A DNA stretch of 64,000 nt from Paenibacillus sp. Soil787 (GTDB lineage Bacteria; Bacillota; Bacilli; Paenibacillales; NBRC-103111). Each line of letters opens with the position of its first letter. The first letter of the stretch is position 1. A program made the position numbers and the translations under genes. Location: contig NZ_LMSP01000045.1 of NCBI RefSeq assembly GCF_001429545.1, positions 63,731-127,730 of the forward strand, given 5' to 3'. Shown here piece by piece: positions 44,157 through 52,963 of the stretch. The notes beneath the pieces were generated by a model. The model was not told where the DNA came from, did no database searches, and saw nothing but the letters and a program-made list of their open reading frames with translations.

Positions 44157-46043
44157 GTGCTGCTCGAACAAATCAATCGGCCTGAGGACTTGAAGCGTTT
44201 ATCCTTGACGGAGCTTGAGACATTGGCTGGTGAAATCCGTCAATTTCTGATTGAGAAGCTGTCCGTTACAGGGGGACACCTTGCCCCGAACTTAGGCGTG
44301 GTTGAGCTCACCATTGCTTTACACACCCTGTTCCACAGCCCGTACGATAAATTTATTTTTGATGTGGGTCATCAAGCTTACGTACACAAAATTTTAACCG
44401 GTCGCAAAGATAAATTCGATACCCTGCGCAAGTACAAGGGGCTTTGTGGATTCGTGAAGCGTTCCGAAAGTGAACATGACGTATGGGAAGCCGGACATAG
44501 CAGTACTTCTCTGTCAGCCGCCATGGGTATGGCGATGGCGCGTGATCTCAAAGGTGAACATAATAAAGTTGTTGCCATAATCGGTGATGGGGCGATTACT
44601 GGTGGTATGGCTCTGGAAGCTATGAATCATATTGGTCATGAAAAGAAAAATATTATCGTCATTCTGAATGACAATGAAATGTCGATTGCGCCCAATGTCG
44701 GGGCTATTCATAATTATTTGAGTAAAATTCGTTCGGATCGTCATTATTTGAAAGCCAAAGAAGAAGTTGAACATTTACTGAAGAAAATTCCTGCCATCGG
44801 CGATACGCTGGCAAAAACAGCGGAAAAACTGAAGGACAGTCTCAAATATTTTGTTCTAAATGGAGTTTGGTTCGAAGAGTTGGGTTTCACATACATCGGT
44901 CCTGTTGATGGACATAATTTACAGGTACTGTTCGATACGCTTAAGCAAGCAGAAAAAGTGAACGGTCCTGTGCTTGTACACGTCGTTACAACCAAAGGAA
45001 AAGGCTATATACCTGCGGAGAAGGATTCGCATACATGGCATGGTCTGGGACCTTACAAGATCGAATCAGGTCAAGTGCTTAAATCCGTAGGTCCTCCTAT
45101 GTATACAGAAATTTTTGGGAATACGTTAATCGAGCTTGCTGAGAAGGACTCCAGAATTATTGCGGTTACTCCTGCTATGCCTGGAGGCTCAGGGTTACTG
45201 AAGTTTGCGAAGCAATTCCCTAACCGGATGATTGACGTCGGGATTGCGGAGCAGCATGCGGCTACACTTTGTGCAGGACTTGCGAGTGAAGGTTTGAAAC
45301 CTGTATTTGCGGTATATTCCACTTTTCTACAGCGAGCTTACGACCAAGTCGTTCACGACATTTGCCGTCCGAAGCTGAATGTTACATTTGCAATTGACCG
45401 TGCGGGGTTTGTGGGTCCAGATGGCGAGACCCATCATGGTGCCTTCGACATTTCATTTCTACGGACTCTTCCGAACATTGTTGTTATGATGCCGAAGGAC
45501 GAACGTGAGTTAAGAGATATGATGCAGACTGCGCTTGAGTACAATGATGGACCTATCGCATACCGCTATCCAAGAAGCAGTGGAACGGGATCGAGCATTG
45601 TTGAAGCGCCAAAAGCGATTCCAATTGGTACGTGGGAGACACTACGTGACGGTGAATATGCTGCTGTACTTGCTGTTGGACCGATGGTGCAGATTGCTGA
45701 AGAGGCAGCCGAACAATTAGCTAAGGAAGGCATCAACCTTCGCGTTGTCAATGCACGATTCATTAAACCGCTTGATGAATCCTACTTACTTCAGTTAGCG
45801 AGCGAGTCTATTCCAATTATCACGATGGAAGAAGGGGCAATCCAAGGCGGACTTGGCAGCAGCATCATGGAATTCTATGCAGCCAAAGGGGTCGTAGGAT
45901 TGAACGTTCAAATCATGGGTATTCCGGATTACTTCGTAGAGCATGGAAGCGTGAAGGAACAACTTGAAGAAGTTGGACTTACCGCTCAAAACTTAATCGC
46001 TGAAGTGAAGAAGCTAGTGCCGCGTAAACGACAACGAGCTTAA
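44157..46043 (+). CDS. dxs: 1-deoxy-D-xylulose-5-phosphate synthase
   Basis: 628 residues; thiamine-diphosphate enzyme, first step of the MEP isoprenoid pathway. Motifs: [30 protein letters not shown], ThDP site [34 protein letters not shown] and the C-terminal [17 protein letters not shown] and [11 protein letters not shown] start after GTGAGGAAA; a TATAAT at 44104 gives a candidate promoter. Confidence 0.97.
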   Translation: MLLEQINRPEDLKRLSLTELETLAGEIRQFLIEKLSVTGGHLAPNLGVVELTIALHTLFHSPYDKFIFDVGHQAYVHKILTGRKDKFDTLRKYKGLCGFVKRSESEHDVWEAGHSSTSLSAAMGMAMARDLKGEHNKVVAIIGDGAITGGMALEAMNHIGHEKKNIIVILNDNEMSIAPNVGAIHNYLSKIRSDRHYLKAKEEVEHLLKKIPAIGDTLAKTAEKLKDSLKYFVLNGVWFEELGFTYIGPVDGHNLQVLFDTLKQAEKVNGPVLVHVVTTKGKGYIPAEKDSHTWHGLGPYKIESGQVLKSVGPPMYTEIFGNTLIELAEKDSRIIAVTPAMPGGSGLLKFAKQFPNRMIDVGIAEQHAATLCAGLASEGLKPVFAVYSTFLQRAYDQVVHDICRPKLNVTFAIDRAGFVGPDGETHHGAFDISFLRTLPNIVVMMPKDERELRDMMQTALEYNDGPIAYRYPRSSGTGSSIVEAPKAIPIGTWETLRDGEYAAVLAVGPMVQIAEEAAEQLAKEGINLRVVNARFIKPLDESYLLQLASESIPIITMEEGAIQGGLGSSIMEFYAAKGVVGLNVQIMGIPDYFVEHGSVKEQLEEVGLTAQNLIAEVKKLVPRKRQRA

Positions 46044-46047
46044 GGCT

Positions 46048-46914
46048 ATGGATGATAAGAATAGGAGTAACACAAACACAATGTCATCGGATAAAGAACG
46101 ATTAGATCTATTGCTTCTTGAGCAAGGTTATTTCGAAAGTAGAGAAAAGGCAAAGGCCGCCATTATGGCAGGCCTTGTTTTTGCTGACGAAGAACCAGTA
46201 GATAAAGCGGGAATGAAGATCAGCCGAAAGGCTGTTTTGAAAGTGAAAGGTGCCATTCATCCTTATGTAAGCAGGGGCGGCCTTAAGTTAGAGAAGGCAT
46301 TGAAACACTTTGATATCGACTTAAACGGAGCAGTTATGTTAGATATCGGAGCTTCGACAGGCGGGTTTACAGACTGTGCTCTGCAAAATGGTGCTTCTTC
46401 TGTGTATGCTGTCGATGTTGGTTATAATCAATTGGACTGGTCGCTTCGTAATGATGAACGTGTTCATGTTATGGAGAGAACGAATTTTCGCTATACGAAA
46501 ATGGAGGATTTGAACGGTCCACGACCTACATTTGCAAGCATTGATGTTTCTTTCATTTCATTGCGTATTATTTTACCGCCATTGAAAGAGATCTTGTTAA
46601 ATCAGGGGCGAGTGGTTGCCCTCATTAAACCTCAGTTCGAGGCAGGTAGAGAGAAAGTTGGTAAATCCGGTGTTGTACGCGATCCCGATGTGCATGTGGA
46701 TGTGCTGACTACTGTGTTAACTTTTGCAGAAGAGTTAGGCTTTCGCTTGATAGGGCTGACCTACTCACCAATCACAGGAGGGGAAGGGAATATTGAATTC
46801 CTTGCCTATTGGTCTAGTGATACAGATGAAAGTACTTCTCTTGCTGACGCTTCTTCTCTGAAAGTTTTGATAACGGAGACAGTCAAAGAAGCACAAAAAT
46901 TGCACGGTAAATAA
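46048..46914 (+). CDS. tlyA: TlyA-family rRNA methyltransferase (YqxC-like)
   Basis: 288 residues. S4 RNA-binding domain (RLDLLLLEQGYFESREKAKA) then an FtsJ-like methyltransferase (VMLDIGASTGGFTDCALQNGA, ASIDVSFISLRIIL, ALIKPQFEAGREKVGKSGVV). Family members 2'-O-methylate rRNA. The start is uncertain: ATG 46048 directly follows dxs; an internal ATG at 46081 would begin MSSDKERLDLL. Confidence 0.92.
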   Translation: MDDKNRSNTNTMSSDKERLDLLLLEQGYFESREKAKAAIMAGLVFADEEPVDKAGMKISRKAVLKVKGAIHPYVSRGGLKLEKALKHFDIDLNGAVMLDIGASTGGFTDCALQNGASSVYAVDVGYNQLDWSLRNDERVHVMERTNFRYTKMEDLNGPRPTFASIDVSFISLRIILPPLKEILLNQGRVVALIKPQFEAGREKVGKSGVVRDPDVHVDVLTTVLTFAEELGFRLIGLTYSPITGGEGNIEFLAYWSSDTDESTSLADASSLKVLITETVKEAQKLHGK

Positions 46915-46960
46915 ACTCATCTTTGAGAACGCCTTTTTGCGGCCCAGAGATGGGTTTTTT
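46915..46960 (+). terminator. Terminator after tlyA
   Basis: ACTCATCTTTG / CAGAGATGGGT 11-bp stem and TTTTTT. Confidence 0.85.
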
Positions 46961-46969
46961 CAGTAGATA

Positions 46970-47060
46970 GTAAAGTATAAGGTTTTATACTTTTGCTTCG
47001 CATCTACCTTGACAAATGCGCTCGTCCCAGAAGGACGACGGAGTCGTTTATCCTTACTTC
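46970..47060. repeat. Palindrome-rich intergenic segment
   Basis: AAAGTATAA-GGTT-TTATACTTT (inverted, ~46973-46994) followed by CGTCC-CAGAA-GGACG (47022-47038). There is no T-run. It looks like a dispersed intergenic repeat, but no second copy is present in this window. Confidence 0.45.
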
Positions 47061-47113
47061 ATAAAAAAGGGTTTTCCGGGTAAATTCGCGAATACTATGG
47101 CGAGGTGAAGGAC

Positions 47114-47566
47114 ATGGAACAAGGCGATGTTAAAGTCATTTTGTTAATCCTGATCATAGTTGTAGGCATTATCTTTTGGCGATTCCAAAGGTGGCTTGAC
47201 GGACCGAAAAAGAAGCGAAGAAGGATTCCTAGACACTCAGTAGTACCACAGGATGAAGTCGTGGAGCTGCTTGAAGGGGCCGGCTTCGATGTGCTTGCAG
47301 GTAAAACCAAAATCCCCATCAGCATGACGATCAATGAAAGAGAACAGCTGGAAAGCCGGCTATTCATTGACTATTTTGCTCAGAAAGAAGAACAGATTTA
47401 CCTCGTGAAAGTAGCGAAGGAACGTAAACCGCTTGAAATGACAGGCAGCGCTGTTCGTGATATGCTGCTAGCCTATAGTCTGATTTACCCAGAAGCTGAC
47501 GGCATGCTTTATGTGGATATGGCTCTAAACAAAATTAAAAAAATCACATTTCATATAGAGGTGTAA
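47114..47566 (+). CDS. Membrane-anchored protein of unknown function
   Basis: 150 residues from the ATG at 47114 (GAGGTGAAGG upstream). One N-terminal membrane span ([17 protein letters not shown]), a very basic stretch [10 protein letters not shown], then a soluble alpha/beta domain ([38 protein letters not shown]), reminiscent of endonuclease-like folds but without a recognised catalytic motif. It sits between tlyA and argR. Confidence 0.75.
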   Translation: MEQGDVKVILLILIIVVGIIFWRFQRWLDGPKKKRRRIPRHSVVPQDEVVELLEGAGFDVLAGKTKIPISMTINEREQLESRLFIDYFAQKEEQIYLVKVAKERKPLEMTGSAVRDMLLAYSLIYPEADGMLYVDMALNKIKKITFHIEV

Positions 47567-47568
47567 GG

Positions 47569-48018
47569 ATGAAAGGTCAAAGGCATGTAAAAATCAGAGA
47601 GATTATAACGAACCACGAGATTGAGACGCAGGATGAATTGGTGGAGACGCTTCGGGCTGCTGGCTTTCATGTCACACAGGCGACAGTCTCACGCGATATC
47701 AAAGAGCTTCATCTGATTAAGGTTCCCTTGGATGATGGCAGATATAAGTACTCCATGCCTGCTGATCAGCGATTTAATCCGATGCAAAGACTGCGTAGAG
47801 CTTTAAGTGACCATTTTGTAAGCATCGACCATACCGACAATCTTGTCGTGATGAAATGTTTGCCAGGCACCGCGAATACGATATGCGCACTTATTGATAA
47901 TCTGGAGTGGAACGGTGTTATGGGAACAATTTGCGGAGATGATACCATTCTTGTGATTTGCCGCGGCAAAGAGAATAGCCTTACTTTTGTGGATGAAGTC
48001 ATGTCATTACTATCTTAA
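47569..48018 (+). CDS. argR: Arginine repressor ArgR/AhrC
   Basis: 149 residues. N-terminal winged helix ([33 protein letters not shown]) and C-terminal arginine-binding hexamerisation domain ([28 protein letters not shown]). Represses arginine synthesis and activates catabolism with arginine. ATG after AGAGGTGTAAGG. Confidence 0.96.
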   Translation: MKGQRHVKIREIITNHEIETQDELVETLRAAGFHVTQATVSRDIKELHLIKVPLDDGRYKYSMPADQRFNPMQRLRRALSDHFVSIDHTDNLVVMKCLPGTANTICALIDNLEWNGVMGTICGDDTILVICRGKENSLTFVDEVMSLLS

Positions 48019-48033
48019 TTTCAGGGGGAGCAC

Positions 48034-49761
48034 ATGCTTACAGAACTTTCGATTCGTAATTTGGCTGTAATTGAACATGTACATATTCGTTTTAAAGCTG
48101 GTTTTCATGTCCTAACAGGAGAAACAGGTGCAGGTAAATCGATCATTATCGATGCCTTAACACTCATTGTTGGCGGTAGAGGATCTTCGGAGCTGGTACG
48201 TTATGGTGCCGACAAAGCGGAGATTGAAGCGTTGTTCGAATTACCACCTGCGCATCCGGTTTGGCATACGCTTACAGAACTTGGCATAAGTGCGGATGCT
48301 AGTGAACATTTACTCATTCGTAGAGAAATCACCGCATCGGGTAAAAGCTCAAGCCGAATTAACGGTCAGCTTGTTAACTTGACAATGCTTCGCAAAACAG
48401 GGGAGTGGCTGGTTAATATTCATGGTCAGCATGAGCATCAATCCTTGTTGAATGTAGATGAACATATAGATTCTCTTGATTTATTCGGTGATTCTGAAGT
48501 TGAGGCCGCGAAAAAAAACTATCAAGCTAGCTATGATCAATATATGAAGCTGCAAAAAGAGCTGCGAGAGATTCAAGAAACTAGCAAACAGGCGCTACAA
48601 ATGCTTGATTTATATCGCTTTCAAATCGATGAAATTTCGGCTGCAAAGCTCAAAATGGGGGAAGATGAGACCTTAATCGAAGAGAAGCGAAAGCTGGCTA
48701 ACGCGGAAAAATTATTTCAAAGCTCTTCCGAGGCGTATGATTTCCTCTACGCGACGAACCGCGGCTTAGATGCTGCCGGAAAGGCTGTTTCCAGACTGCA
48801 GGATATCGTACAACTTGATCCAACGAAGCTAAGTCCTCTTCTCGAGCAGGCGCAATCTGCTTATTATCAAATGGAAGACGCAGCATACCAACTGCGCGAC
48901 TATCGAGATGGCATCGAGTTTAACCCTTCACGTTTGGATTTTATTGAACAAAGATTAGATCTGATCACGTCTCTTAAACGAAAATATGGAGAGAATATTA
49001 AAGAAATACTCGTTTATTTGGATAAAATTAAAAGTGAAGTCGATACCATTGAAAATAAAGATGAGCATATTCGCAAATTAGAAGACAAGCTTGCGGCCGA
49101 AGAAAAACAGCTGGGCATAGCGGCTTTGGATCTTTCCAATTTGCGCAAAGGGATTGCTGAACAGCTTGCAAATCAAATTGAGCATGAACTTCGCGATCTG
49201 CAGATGGAACGCACGCAGTTCCGTGTACAAGTGGAACAAACATTTGACGAACGCGGGATTCTTGTTGAAGGCAACAAAGTACGTTACTCACGGCAAGGGA
49301 TCGATCAAATTGAGTTTCTCATGGCACCCAATCCTGGAGAGCCTTTACGCGGTCTTAGTAAAATTGCTTCTGGCGGAGAGCTCTCTCGTATTATGCTCGC
49401 GATGAAAACCATATTTGCAAGGATTGATCAAATTCCTGTCCTTGTTTTCGATGAAGTGGATACTGGTGTAAGCGGCCGCGCGGCGCAAGCTATTGCCGAA
49501 AAAATATCCGCACTGTCGACAAACTGCCAAGTTTTCTCGATTACGCATTTACCTCAAGTGGCTAGTTTCGCAGATGTTCATTTCTACATTCGGAAAGAGG
49601 TTGATCAAGAACGAACATTTACACGTGTTCAAGATATGCCTGATTCTGGACGAATTGAGGAATTAGCGAGAATGCTCGGAGGTGTCGAAGTGACGGAAAC
49701 CACCCTGCATCATGCTGGGGAAATGCTTGCCATGGCAAGAAATAAGAAAGCAAGGGCATGA
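48034..49761 (+). CDS. recN: DNA repair protein RecN
   Basis: 575 residues, SMC-like. Walker A TGETGAGKSIIIDAL (~residue 30), two long coiled coils, the ABC signature LSKIASGGELSRIMLA and Walker B PVLVFDEVDTGVSG. Early responder to double-strand breaks. Follows argR as in Bacillus. Confidence 0.97.
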   Translation: MLTELSIRNLAVIEHVHIRFKAGFHVLTGETGAGKSIIIDALTLIVGGRGSSELVRYGADKAEIEALFELPPAHPVWHTLTELGISADASEHLLIRREITASGKSSSRINGQLVNLTMLRKTGEWLVNIHGQHEHQSLLNVDEHIDSLDLFGDSEVEAAKKNYQASYDQYMKLQKELREIQETSKQALQMLDLYRFQIDEISAAKLKMGEDETLIEEKRKLANAEKLFQSSSEAYDFLYATNRGLDAAGKAVSRLQDIVQLDPTKLSPLLEQAQSAYYQMEDAAYQLRDYRDGIEFNPSRLDFIEQRLDLITSLKRKYGENIKEILVYLDKIKSEVDTIENKDEHIRKLEDKLAAEEKQLGIAALDLSNLRKGIAEQLANQIEHELRDLQMERTQFRVQVEQTFDERGILVEGNKVRYSRQGIDQIEFLMAPNPGEPLRGLSKIASGGELSRIMLAMKTIFARIDQIPVLVFDEVDTGVSGRAAQAIAEKISALSTNCQVFSITHLPQVASFADVHFYIRKEVDQERTFTRVQDMPDSGRIEELARMLGGVEVTETTLHHAGEMLAMARNKKARA

Positions 49762-49869
49762 AAGTATAGATAGTCAGCATTTTCAGTTATAAAACGGGGT
49801 GAGTGGGGTTAACTTAAAGGTACGCATTTGACGACGACAATCGTCAGGGCTCAGGAAGTGTGAAGGAGC

Positions 49870-51219
49870 GTGAAGATATTGCAATCCAGCAAAAGAAAAA
49901 GATTGTTCGGACTCCTGCTCGTCTTCTTCGTTTGTATGGTAAGTTTGTCTCCGCCTTTTCAAAGCTTTGCCTCCTTCCCCCAGGAACTTCGCTTATTCAG
50001 CGGGCAAGGGAAGCAGCTCCAACTAACAATGCCGGTCAACGCCCAAGTCACGGTAAAAGATACGGATATTGTAAAGGTTAACGGCAATGCCAAGCACTCA
50101 TTTCAAGTTAATTTGAAAGAACCCATCTCTTTACAATCCGATCACTCTGGGCAAACAGAAATGAAGCTCAAGCTATTCGGTGCAATCCCCATCAAGACCG
50201 TTAAAGTCAATGTAGTGCCGGATTTGAAAGTCATCCCAGGTGGTCAAACTATCGGTGTGAAAATTAAGTCTGCCGGTATTTTGGTCGTAGGTCATCATTT
50301 AGTAACTGTTGCCCAAGACCAAAAAGTTTCACCTGGTGAAGAAGCGAAAATTCAAGTAGGTGATTTAATTACTAAGATCAATGGTAAAGATTCCAAGGAT
50401 GTCAGTAAGGTTGCTGATCTTGTAGCCAAATCCGGAGAAAGCAAATCACCGCTGGAGCTAAAAATCCTTCGTAACAATGAAGAGATTATTGTTAAGCTGC
50501 AGCCTGTCTATGACGTCGTAGATAAGTCCTATCGCTTAGGTTTGTACATTCGGGACTCAGCTGCGGGTGTTGGTACCTTAACCTTCTACGCACCAGATCA
50601 AGGCGTGTACGGGGCACTGGGACATGTTATCACGGATATGGATACCCAAACGCCAATTATCGTTGGAGACGGCGATATTGTGTACTCGAATGTGACCTCT
50701 ATTTCTAAGAGTCATAATGGAGATCCAGGCGAGAAACATGCTACCTTGTACAAAGATAGTAAAGTCATTGGCAATATCGAAAGAAACACAGCATTCGGTA
50801 TTTTTGGCAAAATGTATGCTGCTCCTGACCACAGCTTGGATAAAGAAGCCATACCTGTTGCTTTCGCTGAAGAAGTGAAAGAAGGTCCTGCTCAAATTTA
50901 TACAGTCGTGGAAGGACAGAAGGTTGAGAAATTTGACATTCAAGTTGTCCATGTGTCCAAACAAGACATTCCAGGAACCAAAGGAATGGTCATTAAAATC
51001 ACGGATCCGCGATTGTTAGATAAGACAGGCGGTATTGTGCAAGGGATGAGCGGCAGCCCCATTATCCAGAATGGCAAGTTAATCGGAGCCGTTACTCACG
51101 TATTTGTGAATGATCCTACAAGTGGTTACGGTTGTTTCATAGAGTGGATGCTTCAGGACTCAGGTATTATCCTTAGACCTTCTTCAGGAGCCTCGTACAA
51201 AGAATCAAAGGCGAGCTAA
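49870..51219 (+). CDS. spoIVB: SpoIVB peptidase (S55)
   Basis: 449 residues; made in the forespore, secreted, and triggers pro-sigma-K processing by cleaving SpoIVFA. N-terminal membrane/signal segment (LFGLLLVFFVCMVSLS), PDZ domain (~120-215; VSPGEEAKIQVGDLITKING) and the S55 protease domain with His in YGALGHVITDMDTQ and catalytic Ser in GMSGSPIIQNGKLIGAVTH. Start is GTG 49870 or TTG 49879 (AAGGAG upstream; TTG is better spaced). Confidence 0.95.
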   Translation: MKILQSSKRKRLFGLLLVFFVCMVSLSPPFQSFASFPQELRLFSGQGKQLQLTMPVNAQVTVKDTDIVKVNGNAKHSFQVNLKEPISLQSDHSGQTEMKLKLFGAIPIKTVKVNVVPDLKVIPGGQTIGVKIKSAGILVVGHHLVTVAQDQKVSPGEEAKIQVGDLITKINGKDSKDVSKVADLVAKSGESKSPLELKILRNNEEIIVKLQPVYDVVDKSYRLGLYIRDSAAGVGTLTFYAPDQGVYGALGHVITDMDTQTPIIVGDGDIVYSNVTSISKSHNGDPGEKHATLYKDSKVIGNIERNTAFGIFGKMYAAPDHSLDKEAIPVAFAEEVKEGPAQIYTVVEGQKVEKFDIQVVHVSKQDIPGTKGMVIKITDPRLLDKTGGIVQGMSGSPIIQNGKLIGAVTHVFVNDPTSGYGCFIEWMLQDSGIILRPSSGASYKESKAS

Positions 51220-51245
51220 AAGCCTTTGATTCTTTATTTTATTTT
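51202..51245 (+). terminator. Terminator overlapping the end of spoIVB
   Basis: GAATCAAAGGC / GCCTTTGATTC perfect 11-bp stem; the left arm lies in the last spoIVB codons; T-rich tail. Confidence 0.88.
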
Positions 51246-51285
51246 AACCTTTATTCTACAGGAAAAACACAGCTTTATATGAGAT

Positions 51286-51394
51286 TGTCGAAAAATGTTG
51301 GAAATAGAAGATAAATTTATTATTATATAAGAAAGTGAATTAAAAGAAAAGAAAAATAATATTCGACAGAAGGAATTTAAGTTAGGGTGTCGAA
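51286..51394 (+). promoter_or_regulatory. spo0A promoter region: 0A boxes and sigma-H promoter
   Basis: TGTCGAA (0A box) occurs at 51286-51292 and 51388-51394, and inverted (TTCGACA) at 51362-51368. A sigma-H promoter fits exactly: GAAGGAATT (51369-51377), 11 bp, GTCGAAT (51389-51395), its -10 overlapping the last 0A box. This is the autoregulated sporulation promoter layout known from Bacillus spo0A. Confidence 0.85.
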
Positions 51395-51452
51395 TACCTT
51401 TACTTAAGAGAGAATAACCAACTTGTATGAGTAGCTAAAGGAGGATTTTAAG

Positions 51453-52247
51453 TTGCAAAAAATTCAGGTGTTACTAGCAGATGACAATCGTGAGTTTACC
51501 CATTTATTATCAGAGTTCATTGGTGAGCAAGAGGATATGGAAATTGTAGGAGTGGCGTACAACGGTAACGAAGTTCTTCGTTTTCTTGAACAACAGCGTG
51601 AATTACCGGATGTACTCATTTTAGATATTATTATGCCTCACTTGGATGGCTTGGGTGTACTTGAAAAAATGCGTGAGATGAATCTTCCCACACAACCAAA
51701 AATCATCATGCTAACTGCATTTGGGCAAGAAAATATCACTCAAAAAGCTGTGCAACTTGGAGCCTCTTACTACATTCTCTAGCCTTTTGATATGGAAACG
51801 CTAACGAACCGTATTCGCCAGCTTGTTGGTAACAATCAAGCATCCGCAACCACTTCAACATCACGTGCAAATATCGTACATATGCCTAAAGGTAAAAACT
51901 TAGATGCTAATATCACTAGCATCATACATGAAATCGGCGTTCCTGCGCATATTAAAGGATATCAATATCTTCGCGAAGCGATTACGATGGTTTACAATAA
52001 TATCGAAATCCTTGGTGCGATCACCAAAACTCTGTACCCAGCTATTGCTGAGAAGTACAAGACTACACCAAGCCGAGTCGAGCGTGCCATTCGTCATGCG
52101 ATTGAAGTCGCTTGGACCCGCGGCAACATTGACTCCATCTCGTTTATCTTCGGATATACGATTAATATCTCGAAGTCGAAACCAACAAATTCGGAGTTTA
52201 TCGCCATGGTTGCTGATAAGCTTCGCATCGAGCATAAGGTTTCTTGA
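51453..52247 (+). pseudogene. spo0A: spo0A interrupted by in-frame amber stop at the conserved receiver lysine
   Basis: TTG start at 51453 after AAAGGAGG. The first 109 codons give a normal receiver domain: Asp10/Asp11 in LLADDNREF, phospho-acceptor Asp58 in [12 protein letters not shown] and Thr in MLTAFGQEN, ending GASYYIL. Codon 110 is TAG (51780-51782), where the family has Lys (ILKPFDM). The same frame then continues, [15 protein letters not shown], linker, and the complete Spo0A DNA-binding domain ([43 protein letters not shown]) to 52247. Read through, the protein has the normal length (~264 codons). An internal ATG at 51792 could restart the C-terminal part but lacks a ribosome site. 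Spo0A is the master regulator of sporulation entry. Only one base separates TAG from the AAG Lys codon. This may be a real null allele, a sequencing error or read-through. Confidence 0.9.
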
Positions 52248-52286
52248 GAGGGTTAGATTCTTTGTAATGTTTCGGAGGTCATCAGA

Positions 52287-52517
52287 ATGAAATATGAGCT
52301 CGGTCGCTGCCTGCTTAGTGAGCGATTACTTGAATCCAACATGACTGCCTTTGATCTCGCTCGAACTTTGCTTTACAAGCCAGAGCGGATTATCGACTTT
52401 GTTGAAAACAAAAGAATTATGCCGCTTAAGTCTGCTATATCTATCGCTGACACCCTAGGGTGTGATGTGAATGAATTGTATGAATTAGTCTCGATCGAGG
52501 CAAACGTATTGAATTGA
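52287..52517 (+). CDS. Small XRE-type helix-turn-helix protein
   Basis: 76 residues: helix-turn-helix layout LLSERLLESNMTAFDLARTL, KPERIIDFVENKRIMPLKSAISIADTL (quoted as two parts around the recognition helix), ending GCDVNELYELV, typical of Cro/CI proteins. ATG after CGGAGGTC. Directly downstream of spo0A; target unknown. Confidence 0.85.
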   Translation: MKYELGRCLLSERLLESNMTAFDLARTLLYKPERIIDFVENKRIMPLKSAISIADTLGCDVNELYELVSIEANVLN

Positions 52518-52542
52518 TGGCTGTAAGACTATATATCAAAAA

Positions 52543-52576
52543 GAGGGCGCTCTAATCCCAGAGCGTTCTTTTTTAG
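52543..52576 (+). terminator. Terminator after XRE gene
   Basis: GGGCGCTCT / AGAGCGTTC stem with AATCCC loop, then TTTTTT. Confidence 0.85.
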
Positions 52577-52657
52577 TTTTATTAAACTTTCATGGATTAG
52601 GGGAATGTCAGAAAGACTACCTATGATGATAGGTAGCCCTTCTGTATTTGTTTCAAT

Positions 52658-52753
52658 TTACCAAACAAAAGCGCTTGTGATGATAACCAGTAAAATGAAA
52701 AGTACCAAGATTGCTGCTGAAGAAGTATAACCTACGCCAGTTCCACAACTCAT
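52658..52753 (-). CDS. YjcZ-family sporulation peptide
   Basis: 31 residues: MSCGTGVGYTSSAAIL, then a hydrophobic helix VLFILLVIITSAFVW. The N-terminal Gly/Ser motif and single hydrophobic helix match the tiny YjcZ family of spore proteins. ATG at 52753 follows TTGGAGGTT on the minus strand; a longer frame upstream has no ribosome site. Confidence 0.85.
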   Translation of the reverse strand: MSCGTGVGYTSSAAILVLFILLVIITSAFVW

Positions 52754-52963
52754 TCGAATCAACCTCCAACTGAAAGTGGTTTGTGTTTCGAGATAGCTTA
52801 TGACTATTTTGGAGGAATGTTTGGGCGAATCGACTGATTGTGCTTTTGTCCCTATTTTCGAAAAAAAATTGAAATCAAATCTTGGAACCATACGATGCGG
52901 ATTTACGTTAATACATCTAGTCATAAAAAGACTATTCCAATAAGCTTAAACCTGGAGGCGGAA

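Noticed and set aside
51453-51782. Independent single-domain response regulator (Spo0F-like)
   Set aside because: The sequence and the in-frame continuation into the Spo0A effector domain show it is the first part of spo0A.
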